Positions 9,924 through 18,700 of a stretch of DNA of 43,002 nt are shown one piece after another (position 1 is the first letter of the stretch; every line of letters begins with the position of its first letter). The notes below the pieces were generated by a model. The model was not told where the DNA came from, made no database searches, and was given only the letters and a program-made list of their open reading frames with translations. The stretch covers positions 1-43,002 of the forward strand of contig CAILKW010000248.1 in NCBI GenBank assembly GCA_903834845.1, in the 5' to 3' direction. This DNA comes from an uncultured Bacteroidia bacterium (lineage in GTDB: Bacteria; Bacteroidota; Bacteroidia; Bacteroidales; Prolixibacteraceae). Made by a program: the position numbers and the translations under genes.

Positions 9924-11486
9924 CTATTTTTTCCGGATATAACTGATAAGTTTTGATATATTATCAATATAAACCTCTGTTGAAATACCTTCGGGTATGG
10001 GATCAGTCGCTTTCTCAACCAATCCTTTTTGCCTGTTGGGATTCATTTCAATTATCTGAGCCGTTTTCTTCACATTTAATGGGGCCGTCCAGTACCCATT
10101 CTTATGAAGGCTTCCCGCAATTGTCAGTGCTTCTTTTATGTCAATATTATCCCTTCCTGAAGTAACATATTTGCTAAATATTCCGGTAGAAACTGAAGTT
10201 AATGGTGATGCGGCTTTGATTTTCTCTACCGGAGTTCTTTTTAATAATTCAAACTCTGCTTTCATTCGTTTAAGAGCTATAACCCGAACGGAACTGTAGC
10301 CTTGCTGCAAGCCCAGTTTAATATCAGACTTTTCATATCCTCCTGTTTTAAGGCTTTCACCCACTCTTTTCAGAAAAAACGGTTCCAAGGTTTGGGGATC
10401 AATAAAGGTTGGACAAAGAATATCTCCTTGATTTAATTTTTTCCCGGATAATATTATGGTTTGATCGTCCAGTTTTATCTTTTCGAGAAATTCGAATGCT
10501 GCCGGAACTTTTTCAAGAAATCGCTTGTCACCCGTCAACCGGTAAAACTTAAGTAACATTTCGATGCCCCCGGATGTTCCGTTGGAAGCAAGTGCAGCCG
10601 GTTCAAACGGACGTGCTGTTGCTAATTTAAGATCGGTATTTGTATATTGCAAGCCCCATCCGGCAATTGGAGATTCGTATTGAAGCAACGCAATACAATG
10701 CATTGCCCTGTAAATAGGATCAATAAACTTTCGGTCTCCGAGCATTGTATAACAATTTACCAGAAAATCGATAATTCCCGCCATGGCCCCATCATTTAGG
10801 GTAATAAACGAAGAATAATCGGGGAAACCCATATAAGGATGTTCATAACTTAATGGAAAACGTTGTGGCCAGCCACCGATTGGATATTGACTTTTCAGTA
10901 CAAAATCAATTGCTTTATCAAGAGCTGGTTTGTATCGGGGATCGTTCTTTTCAAGGTATATCCTTAGAAGATATTCACAACAACGAATAGAAGCCATATC
11001 ATCGAAGGTAGCATTCCCGTAGTAGTGCATAAACTCCTGGGCAGGCCATTTATACTGGCTGACAGATTCGTACCAGTCAATTAGAGATGCTTCTCCTGCC
11101 AGATCAAAACAATAGTTCCAGCCACCGCAATCTAATTGTGCGTGAATGAGTGCGTCTGCTATTAAACAAGCTGATTGGTAATAATACTCATCGCCTGTTG
11201 CATGATAAGCATCAAGTATAATATCACCCATTGCTGGTGTTCCGCCTTTGCCCTGTGTCCAACCCATTGTACGGCGGGCTTCCAACTCTCCCCAATACCG
11301 CTTATGTTCAAAGGAATACTCCCACAAAAAGGCTCCATGATAGCTTACGCTGTCTATCATAAATTGCGTTGCACGTTTCATGGCCAGAGATATTTCTTCG
11401 TTCTCCTTGCTCTGATTTCTTTTTTGTCCAAAAGCATAAGCCGTGAACAAAAGGGTTATTGCAATAAGTGTAGTTCTTTTCAACAT
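9924..11486 (-). CDS. PL10-like pectate lyase (second of a tandem pair)
   Basis: Secreted enzyme of 520 residues from the ATG at 11486; the frame stays open upstream but the signal peptide (MLKRTTLIAI..., cleaved near AFGQ) begins here. It starts one base after the stop of the preceding PL10 gene, indicating one transcript. Residues 159-165 (ATFDDMA), 204-211 (GGWPQRFP) and 229-234 (TLNDGA) match, at the same spacing, the conserved segments of the neighbouring PL10 enzyme, so an (alpha/alpha)3-toroid polysaccharide lyase is likely. An ARPFEP segment near residue 315 could supply the catalytic Arg. It is about 150 residues longer than the neighbour and clearly diverged, so it may prefer another uronate polymer or pattern of esterification. 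The family call is moderately sure, the exact substrate unsure. Confidence 0.75.
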   Translation of the reverse strand: MLKRTTLIAITLLFTAYAFGQKRNQSKENEEISLAMKRATQFMIDSVSYHGAFLWEYSFEHKRYWGELEARRTMGWTQGKGGTPAMGDIILDAYHATGDEYYYQSACLIADALIHAQLDCGGWNYCFDLAGEASLIDWYESVSQYKWPAQEFMHYYGNATFDDMASIRCCEYLLRIYLEKNDPRYKPALDKAIDFVLKSQYPIGGWPQRFPLSYEHPYMGFPDYSSFITLNDGAMAGIIDFLVNCYTMLGDRKFIDPIYRAMHCIALLQYESPIAGWGLQYTNTDLKLATARPFEPAALASNGTSGGIEMLLKFYRLTGDKRFLEKVPAAFEFLEKIKLDDQTIILSGKKLNQGDILCPTFIDPQTLEPFFLKRVGESLKTGGYEKSDIKLGLQQGYSSVRVIALKRMKAEFELLKRTPVEKIKAASPLTSVSTGIFSKYVTSGRDNIDIKEALTIAGSLHKNGYWTAPLNVKKTAQIIEMNPNRQKGLVEKATDPIPEGISTEVYIDNISKLISYIRKK

Positions 11487-11487
11487 T

Positions 11488-12597
11488 TTATTTATTCTTT
11501 TTGAGCGATTTTTTCCATTCAGGATATTTGTCCAACACTTTTTGAGGACCGGGAGCATACCAGTTGTAACCATGCCTTCTGTCCCAGCCCAGATCATTCA
11601 TTGACTTGATTTTTATGCCATCAAAATCGCACATGAAAACCTCTTGTGTCTCAAGATCATAAAAACGTCCCCACAAAGTGGGTGCTTTGTCGTCTTTTAC
11701 TGCGCAACGATCACCTTCTCCATGACTATTAACAAAGTTTTCTACTTTTAATCCCTCAATTTTGTGTGCCTCCAACCATTCAACAGCTGATTTTACAGCA
11801 TAAACCACTTCTTGCGAAGGATCAGGAATTTCCATCAACTGTTGGATAATTCCCACTGATTCACCTCCACTTAGAGATGGAAGTTCATAAGATCTTGCGC
11901 CAGCAGGAGCCAAAGTATTTTCGTCGTGTTGCGCGCACCAAATAGTGGGTTTACCATTAATGATAAATTGGGTTTTCAAATAGCATTGTATCCCTTTGTT
12001 GAAGGCGATCTTTGCCTTACTGACCAACTCATCGGATGAAATAAATTTATACATTGGATCGAGCTTGATGATGTCGTTCAAAAGATCCATGATCTTGAAC
12101 ATAGCGTTATCATTGTAGGTAATGTAACGTGAATAATCCTTTCTTAACGGATAATTTTGTGGCCACCCTCCGTTTTGATACTGGGCTTTAAAAATATAAT
12201 CCAATGCCTTCACAAATGCATCTTTGTATTGGGGATCCGGTAAGTTATTGTACATTTTAGCCAGAAAAATCATCTGGGATGTGGTAATGCTATTGTCAAA
12301 TGTCGAGCCTGTGTCATTATTTTTCTCTCTCTTCAGCTTTCCCCTGATCACATCAGTTAGGGGAGCATGCATTGGAGGGCTTTTGGGCCATCCGCCCGAA
12401 TTTCGTTGATAAAGCAGAACACTCTCTGCCACCGCTTTTGATTCCTCTGAACCGTACCATTCTTTCGACATTCCGGTTGAGACAGTCTTCCACTGTAAAT
12501 CTTTCAGCTCCTTTTGCTCCTTTTGAGCAAAAACTGTTATCGGTAATACTACTGAAAATAACAGCGTTAATAACAGGTTTATACCTTTCATTTTCAT
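11488..12597 (-). CDS. pelA: PL10 pectate lyase
   Basis: Secreted pectate lyase of 369 residues from the start at 12597; an ATG at 12591 is equally plausible, while an ATG at 12624 would overlap the upstream gene by 26 bases and is less likely. The signal peptide ends near VFAQ. The PL10 hallmarks are present: STFDNSITTSQ near 98-108, NGGWPQNYP at 142-150, YITYNDNAM at 158-166 (the Asp is the likely catalytic acid side chain), and GARSYELPSLSGGES near 237 with the catalytic Arg candidate. PL10 enzymes cleave polygalacturonate by calcium-assisted beta-elimination. The gene follows the PL1 genes by one base and is followed by a second PL10-like gene, so four lyases are read as one block. Confidence 0.9.
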   Translation of the reverse strand: MKMKGINLLLTLLFSVVLPITVFAQKEQKELKDLQWKTVSTGMSKEWYGSEESKAVAESVLLYQRNSGGWPKSPPMHAPLTDVIRGKLKREKNNDTGSTFDNSITTSQMIFLAKMYNNLPDPQYKDAFVKALDYIFKAQYQNGGWPQNYPLRKDYSRYITYNDNAMFKIMDLLNDIIKLDPMYKFISSDELVSKAKIAFNKGIQCYLKTQFIINGKPTIWCAQHDENTLAPAGARSYELPSLSGGESVGIIQQLMEIPDPSQEVVYAVKSAVEWLEAHKIEGLKVENFVNSHGEGDRCAVKDDKAPTLWGRFYDLETQEVFMCDFDGIKIKSMNDLGWDRRHGYNWYAPGPQKVLDKYPEWKKSLKKNK

Positions 12598-12598
12598 A

Positions 12599-14014
12599 TT
12601 AATAAGGTTTATATAAGTGTTCAATCAGAGAGTTAAGGTAAACCTCCAGATTAGTAAATTTTTTGTCCAATGTAAAGTTGTTTCGGTCCTGAGGGCCAGA
12701 AGAATTCAGTTTGTTAGCTGTTTCCCATTTATCAGGCATGCCATCGCCATCACTATCGGTCAGGGCAGGTTTGCTTTTCAGCTCAGGCCAACCGCCGACT
12801 TGCGCCTGGGAGTCAATAAGCCGATTTGTTCCGTCTTTTACGCCTGCAATAACTCTAATGTCCACAGCATCACGCACCAGCGAAGCTCCCGCTCTTTCGA
12901 GTACAATACGATAAGTAGTTTCAGGAGAATCAGTTTTGGGAAGATCATCACCAAATACAAAAGGGGATTTCGATTCCCATTGGGCACGAGTGGTGCCGAT
13001 GTATTTGTTAGTTCCTCCTGGAGTGCCATAAAGGTTATAATCAACTGCAGTATAATTGTCTGAATTGAACTCTTTCGGTGCACCGGCAAAGTAATTACCA
13101 CTGAGGTAGCCTACGCCGGAAGTTGCTCTTTCGGATTTCATTCTCAGAGGCTTATTTTCTTTATAGTCGGTACTTTCGCCTGGTTTATAGTAATTATTGA
13201 TTAGGTTATGGCGGCACTGACCAAAGTTTGTACCACTTGCCCAATTGAATACAAGGTTATTCCTGAAGTCAACGACAGCTGTCGTATCTGTGCGGTTTCC
13301 ACCTCCAAGTGTTGGGTGGCGGTTGCGGCTACTGGCCATCAGGTTATGATGAACTGTAACATTTCCGTATAAATGACTGTAGGAAGATAACATAGCATGA
13401 GCCTGGTTCTTGTAGTGGGTACTCATATTAAGTGCCTCAGCAAAAACAGACCATTGCATAGTAAAACGGGCTGCATCTCTAAGGTCGTGGATTGCGTCTA
13501 TGGTCCAACCTGCTGAGATATGATCGAGAATCAGGTCGTTTACCCAGTTGGTAGAGAGGCCGTCACCTGATTGTTTCGTTACATCGCCATAGCGAAAACG
13601 GATAAAACGAATGATGATATCATGAATCGGTTCCCCTTCTTTGCCAGTTAACTTAAAGGTATAATCACGAAGAGTGATGCCATCACCGGGTGCTGTCTGT
13701 CCTGCAATTGTCAGATAGGATTTTGTCCCTCTTAATTCTTCCTTGAGGCAAATGGTTCCGGAAATGTCAAAAACAATTGTGCGGGGCCCCTCCTGCGACA
13801 ACATCCCATGTCGAAGTGAACCGATGATTGCCTTATCAACTTTGGGATTGTAATCTTCCAAGGTAGTAACGTGGTAAACATCGCCCCCTCGTCCGCCGAA
13901 TGAAAAACGTCCGAACCCTTCGGCATGAGGGAAAGCTAAAGGTTGTGCCGATAATGCTGCATTTACCAAAAGAATTGCTAAAAACAGCAAAAAGTTTCTA
14001 AATGTAAATCTCAT
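12599..14014 (-). CDS. PL1 pectate lyase (copy A)
   Basis: Secreted PL1 pectate lyase of 471 residues. The signal peptide covers about 1-23 (ending LSAQ). The beta-helix lyase core includes the IAGQTAPGDGI segment at 103-113, the calcium-side motif around LILDHISAGWTID (161-173), HHNLMASS, and RNRHPTL at 230-236 with the catalytic Arg region. Near 418-430 lies TDSDGDGMPDKWE, an acidic calcium-binding repeat of the thrombospondin type 3 or dockerin kind, typical of Bacteroidota secreted lyases. It sits 20 bases after a close paralogue with the same architecture, indicating tandem duplication. Cleavage of homogalacturonan is the expected reaction. Confidence 0.93.
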   Translation of the reverse strand: MRFTFRNFLLFLAILLVNAALSAQPLAFPHAEGFGRFSFGGRGGDVYHVTTLEDYNPKVDKAIIGSLRHGMLSQEGPRTIVFDISGTICLKEELRGTKSYLTIAGQTAPGDGITLRDYTFKLTGKEGEPIHDIIIRFIRFRYGDVTKQSGDGLSTNWVNDLILDHISAGWTIDAIHDLRDAARFTMQWSVFAEALNMSTHYKNQAHAMLSSYSHLYGNVTVHHNLMASSRNRHPTLGGGNRTDTTAVVDFRNNLVFNWASGTNFGQCRHNLINNYYKPGESTDYKENKPLRMKSERATSGVGYLSGNYFAGAPKEFNSDNYTAVDYNLYGTPGGTNKYIGTTRAQWESKSPFVFGDDLPKTDSPETTYRIVLERAGASLVRDAVDIRVIAGVKDGTNRLIDSQAQVGGWPELKSKPALTDSDGDGMPDKWETANKLNSSGPQDRNNFTLDKKFTNLEVYLNSLIEHLYKPY

Positions 14015-14034
14015 AGATTTTATAAAGTTATATG

Positions 14035-15447
14035 TTATAATTTATACAGATAATCTACAAGACTATTAAGGTAAACTTCCAGATTCGTATAATTCTTATT
14101 CAAGATATATTTGTTCCCATCAGAAGCATTGTTTGACTGAAGCCCGTTCTTCTTTTCCCACTCATCAGGCATCCCGTCCTTGTCGCTATCAGTAGGTGCA
14201 GGTTTGCTCTTTAACTCCGGCCATCCGCCTACCTCTTTCTGCGAATCAATCAATTTACCTGTCCCTTTTTTTACGTCATTTACTACCCTTGTATCCACTG
14301 CATCACGAACGAAGGAAGCACCCGATAGTCTGAGAACTAACTCAAAAGCTTTAGCTGAGGATTGAGTCTTAGGAACGTCTTCACCAAATACAAACGGTTT
14401 ACCATATTCAAATTTGGAACGTGTGGTAGAGTTATAACTGCCGGAATTTGTATATGTTATAGCAGTATAATTGTCTTTATTAAATTCTTCAGGCGCGTTT
14501 TCAAAATAATTTCCCTGAAGATATCCTTTTGCACTTTCGGCTCGGCTCGATTTAATCTGAATCGGATTATTTTGTTTATATCCGAAATTGCTGCTTTCAC
14601 CCGGTTTGTAATAATTGTTTACAAAATTGTGCCTTGCTTCTCCCAGATTAGTTCCTCCCCGCCAATTGTAAACGACATTGTTTCTGAAATCACATATAGC
14701 CATTGTATCACCTTCATTTCCGCTTGCCAAAGTTGGGTGTCGGTCTCTGCTGCTTGCCATCAGATTGTGATGAAGTGATATATTTTTCCGAATAGCTCTG
14801 AAAGAACCCAACATGGCATGTGGAGCGTTTTTATAATGTGTACTCATATTCAATGCCTCGGAATAAATTGACCATTGGAGAGTGAAATTACCTCCGCCCC
14901 TCAGGTCATGAATTCCGTCAATTGTCCATCCGGCAGAAATATGGTCAAAAATATAGTCAGACACATAGTTAGAAGTAATTCCATCTCCCGTTTTGGCTGT
15001 CTCATCACCGTGTCTAAAACGGATAAATCGAACAATTATATCGTGAATCCATTCTTTTTCTGTCTCACCTCCTTTAAGTTGAAACGTGTCGCCACTGATG
15101 GTGATACCATCGCCCGGAGCAGTTTGACCTGCAATTGTCAGATAGGATTTAACAACAAGAAGAGGAGCCTTCAACCTGATTGTTCCAGATACATCGAATA
15201 CTATTGTACGCGGACTATTCTGTGTAATTATAGCATGGCGGAGTGAGCCTTCAATTGGTTTGTCAGTTTTTGGATTGTAATCCTCAATTGTAGTAACATG
15301 ATAAACGTCGCCGCCACGCCCACCTACAGCAAACCTTCCATAACCTTCTGCACCAGGAAAAGCAATAGGCTTCTGAGCCTGTACTTTGGGTTGATACACA
15401 CAAAAAACAATAACACAAATTTTCAGATACAAGATATAACTGCTCAT
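14035..15447 (-). CDS. PL1 pectate lyase (copy B)
   Basis: Paralogue of the next gene with nearly the same length (470 residues). It has a signal peptide (about 1-24, ending VQAQ), the same PGAEGYGRFA-GGRGGDVYHVTT opening, IAGQTAPGDGI at 105-115, FDHISAGWTIDGIHDL, and SSRDRHPTL at 232-240 in place of SSRNRHPTL. It ends with the same acidic TDSDKDGMPDEWE repeat. It is the first long gene of the lyase block, downstream of the regulatory gap that separates it from the HTCS gene. The Asn-to-Asp change beside the catalytic Arg and the other differences may reflect a different optimum or substrate pattern, which is inference only. Confidence 0.93.
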   Translation of the reverse strand: MSSYILYLKICVIVFCVYQPKVQAQKPIAFPGAEGYGRFAVGGRGGDVYHVTTIEDYNPKTDKPIEGSLRHAIITQNSPRTIVFDVSGTIRLKAPLLVVKSYLTIAGQTAPGDGITISGDTFQLKGGETEKEWIHDIIVRFIRFRHGDETAKTGDGITSNYVSDYIFDHISAGWTIDGIHDLRGGGNFTLQWSIYSEALNMSTHYKNAPHAMLGSFRAIRKNISLHHNLMASSRDRHPTLASGNEGDTMAICDFRNNVVYNWRGGTNLGEARHNFVNNYYKPGESSNFGYKQNNPIQIKSSRAESAKGYLQGNYFENAPEEFNKDNYTAITYTNSGSYNSTTRSKFEYGKPFVFGEDVPKTQSSAKAFELVLRLSGASFVRDAVDTRVVNDVKKGTGKLIDSQKEVGGWPELKSKPAPTDSDKDGMPDEWEKKNGLQSNNASDGNKYILNKNYTNLEVYLNSLVDYLYKL

Positions 15448-15461
15448 TTTAAACTCTATTT

Positions 15462-15566
15462 TTATAATATGGGAATGATTACTAGCGTAAGAATAAATAT
15501 TAAGACAATAGTCAACACTACAATTATCCAGGTAATTCTTTTAATTTCTCTTTTTATATTTTTCAT
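15462..15566 (-). CDS. Possible 34-residue single-pass membrane peptide
   Basis: A short open frame starting at the ATG at 15566. It begins with a basic stretch (MKNIKREIKR) followed by about 22 hydrophobic residues (ITWIIVVLTIVLIF...), ending 14 bases before the first pectate lyase start. The positive-inside pattern and the position at the head of the lyase operon make it a candidate small membrane protein or leader peptide. No family is recognised, and AT-rich DNA can produce such a frame by chance; the frame also stays open further upstream, to 15680, without resembling protein. The gene is uncertain. Confidence 0.3.
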   Translation of the reverse strand: MKNIKREIKRITWIIVVLTIVLIFILTLVIIPIL

Positions 15567-15607
15567 TTTTTTTACATTCTTGTTTGAGTTGGTAAAGTTA
15601 TGGCAGC

Positions 15608-15626
15608 AAACACTTAAACAGTGTTT
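15608..15626. promoter_or_regulatory. Inverted repeat AAACACT-N5-AGTGTTT in the lyase leader
   Basis: A perfect 7-base-arm inverted repeat with a 5-base spacer lies in the gap between the HTCS gene and the lyase block. The adjoining bases form an overlapping palindrome TTAAAC-AGT-GTTTAA (15614-15628). It shares the nine-base word GTGTTTAAA with the second inverted repeat at 15724-15746, exactly 105 bases away. It is a candidate binding site for the HTCS AraC-type domain or a leader hairpin. Confidence 0.35.
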
Positions 15627-15690
15627 AAATTGTATCAAAAAGGGGGCAGACAAATACCAGTAGGGATAAATAGGTATCAAAAAGCGTACG

Positions 15691-15698
15691 CAAAAATA
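15691..15698 (-). promoter_or_regulatory. Candidate Bacteroidota -7 box (TATTTTTG) for the pectate lyase operon
   Basis: Read on the minus strand, this is a perfect TAnnTTTG, the -7 element of the main Bacteroidota sigma factor. No good TTTG -33 box is seen at the usual distance, which fits a promoter needing an activator. The inverted repeat at 15724-15746 would then lie about 40-60 bases upstream of the start of transcription, a normal place for an activator. The 350-base gap 15448-15797 otherwise holds only the small frame and the two inverted repeats. Confidence 0.35.
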
Positions 15699-15723
15699 TC
15701 ATCAGATATATACATATAAAAGC

Positions 15724-15746
15724 ATGTGTTTAAACGACAAACACAT
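15724..15746. promoter_or_regulatory. Inverted repeat ATGTGTTT-N7-AAACACAT, candidate HTCS operator
   Basis: A perfect inverted repeat with 8-base arms and a 7-base spacer lies 52 bases after the HTCS stop codon and upstream of the candidate -7 box for the lyase operon. The half-sites share the core GTGTTT with the repeat at 15608-15626. AraC-type HTCS regulators usually bind direct or inverted half-sites near their targets, so an operator role is plausible but unproven. Confidence 0.4.
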
Positions 15747-15797
15747 AACATGACGTACTATAAAAATGGGGTTCCGAATTGGTATTTGACAGAAAAG

Positions 15798-18700
15798 CTA
15801 TTCTTGAACGGATGAATGCTTCTTTATGTAGTCTGAAGCACTCATATTGAACTCTTGTTTGAAACTTTTACGAAAGTGAGACACATACGCAAAGCCAACT
15901 GCGTATGCAACTTCCGATATATTCATTTTTTGCTGAACCAACATCTGAGCTGCTCTTTTTAACCTAATCTTCCAAATAAATTCCTTGACCGTCATCTTGG
16001 TCAGAGCCTGAAATTTGCGGTACATTTGAATCCTGCTTACACCCATTTCAACTGCAAAACTGTCAACGTCAAAATCAGGATTCGAGATATTGTTTTCAAT
16101 CACATCAATCGCCTTTTGAAGGAATCGGTCGTCCGGTGAATTTAAGACAATATTTCTTGGCTGCAGAAATAATTCACCAGAATACTTTTGTTTAAGTGCT
16201 TGACGGGTTGACATTAAATTTTCAACTTTGGTCTGCAGGATTACCGGATCGAATGGTTTGGTCAAGTAGTCATCTGCACCCTGACTTAATCCTTCAATTT
16301 CGTGTTCATTTGATCCAAGAGCAGTGAGGAGCAGAATCGGAATATGAGAGGTTCTTTCATCGTTTTTGATTTTCCTGCAAAATTCAAATCCGTTCATATC
16401 GGGCATTAACACATCACTGATAATGATATCAGGGATAGTTTTAAGGGCTTTTTCCCACCCATCTAAACCATCTTTTGCCTCCAAAATATGATACTTTGAA
16501 GAAAAATGTGTTTTAAGGAAAAAGCGGATATCTGCATTATCATCCACTAAAAGCATGATTTTTTGATCTATCGCTGTTGAATCATTTACATGAATACCTG
16601 TCACGGATTCCATTGAAACCTCATGTGATAATCTAGAGATTGAAAGCTCTTCTGAAAATTCATTCAGCTTATTATCATTGTATGGGAGTTGCACGGTAAA
16701 TGTTGAACCTTCGCCGGGTTTACTGGTAACAAAGATTTTTCCCTTATGTAGTATAACCAACTCTTTGGTAAGAGCAAGACCAATACCTGTGCCTGCTTGG
16801 GATGGGTTTTCATCAACCTGAAAAAACCGGTTGAAAATTTTCTCATGGTTTGATTCTGATATTCCAATGCCTGTATCTTTCACCGAAATTTCAATCATCC
16901 TCTTTTCTGACGGCTCTTTCAAACGCCCCTTTTCTTCAGTATCGAATACTAATGATAAGTTGATTGCAATTTTACCGCCTTTTCCTGTGAACTTAAAGGC
17001 ATTCGACAAAAGATTGTTTAAAATCTTTGTTACCTTATCATCATCGAAACTGGTAAATATCTCATTTTTAACTGAGTTAATTTTAAATTCTATCTCCTTC
17101 TCTTCTGCTAATTTCGAAAAAGAACCTGCGATTCCCCTGGTAAAGGAAACCAAATCACCGTGTTTTAAATTCAGCTTCATGCTTCCAAACTCTATTTTTC
17201 TTAGATCGAGCATCTGGTTAATCAAATGGTATAAGTGATTTGCATTCCTGTACATCACATTCAGGTATTCATCAACTTCATTTTCCGGTAAAGTATGACT
17301 TCTTAACTTTTCAAGCGGTCCAAGAATCAGAGTTAAAGGGGTGCGGATTTCATGAGAAATATTAGTAAATATCCGCAGTTTCATTGTGTCAAGATCGTGC
17401 AATTTTCTTGATTCAAGCTTTTCAAATTCAAGCTTTTGCTTTAGTATTTCTCTTTTCTTAAAAAAAATGATCAACAAGGTGATTATACCTAAGACTGTTA
17501 ACAATATAAGAACTCTAAACCACCAGGTCTGGCTGATTGGCGGAAGAACTACTATTTTAAGAACTGGCCAGTTTTTGTTATCATAACCATCACTGGGTAC
17601 TGTTTTAATATGCAAAGTATAGTTTCCGTTATTGAGGTTAGTGTAGGTTGCATTCCGGTTATACGAAGGCTCTTTCCAATTCAAATCAAAGCCTTCCAGA
17701 TAGTATGAATATTGAATTTCCATAACATTTGAAAAATCCAATGAGGCAAACTCTACTTCTAAAGAATTTTGCTCATACTTTAGTGTAATTTCTTTAGTTT
17801 CAGATATACACTTGGTAAGAATATCACTTTTTTTATCCCCGATGATAACACTTTTATCCATAACTTTCAAGTTAGTAAAGACCAGAGGTGCAGTGAAGTC
17901 GCCTGTTTTTATTTTTTTTGTATCAATAATGTTGAACCCTGATATTCCTCCAAATACTAATTCTCCCGAAGGAAGCTTAAGAGCTGCACCATAATTATAC
18001 TGATCATTTAAAAATCCATTTTTAACAAAAAAATTATGAAAACTCTCTTTCACCGGATCAAATTTTGATAATCCTGCTGCTGTACTTATCCATAATAAAT
18101 TATCCTGATCTTCCAGAATTGCCTTGGTATTATTATTGGCTAATCCGTTTTTTTCATCGTAATAACGGATCACTCCTTTTTCTTTTGAAAACAGAGCGAT
18201 CCCGCGACTGCGTGTAGTAAGCCAAAATTGATTCTTTGAATCAATAAACATCGAAATGGTAGCCTCATTGAATTTCTTTACATCTTTATTTATAGGATTG
18301 TATATGATAAGACTATCTGTGCAACCAATCCACAAGGAATGGTCTCTATCCTCTGTTATCCAATTAACATGCTGATTATTAATCAGGTCAGTATAATGAA
18401 TAAAATTGGAAGTCGTTGGATTGTACCTATCAAGGCCACTGGTTGTCCCAACCCAAATATTATTGTTTGAATCGCGTAGCAAGGCCCAAACTCTGTCATT
18501 CGACAGACTGTTTGTATCCTCAGGATTATTTCTGAAATGCTTGAAATTTCCTGTTCGCAAATTATAAACATCCAACCCGCCAAGATAAGTGCCTATCCAT
18601 AGGTTGTTATTACCATCTTCAAGCATAGATTTGATGCAATTACTTGATAATGAATTAGGGTCGTTTTTATTCCCCACAAGGTATCGGAATCTTCCCGTTT

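Noticed and set aside
11487-11597. Upstream-extended start of the second PL10-like gene
   Set aside because: The 37-residue extension would overlap the preceding gene and bury the signal peptide.
15298-15663. Plus-strand frame of 121 codons between the lyase gene and the HTCS gene
   Set aside because: Half of it is antisense to the signal peptide region of a clear PL1 gene, and the rest is low-complexity hydrophobic sequence.
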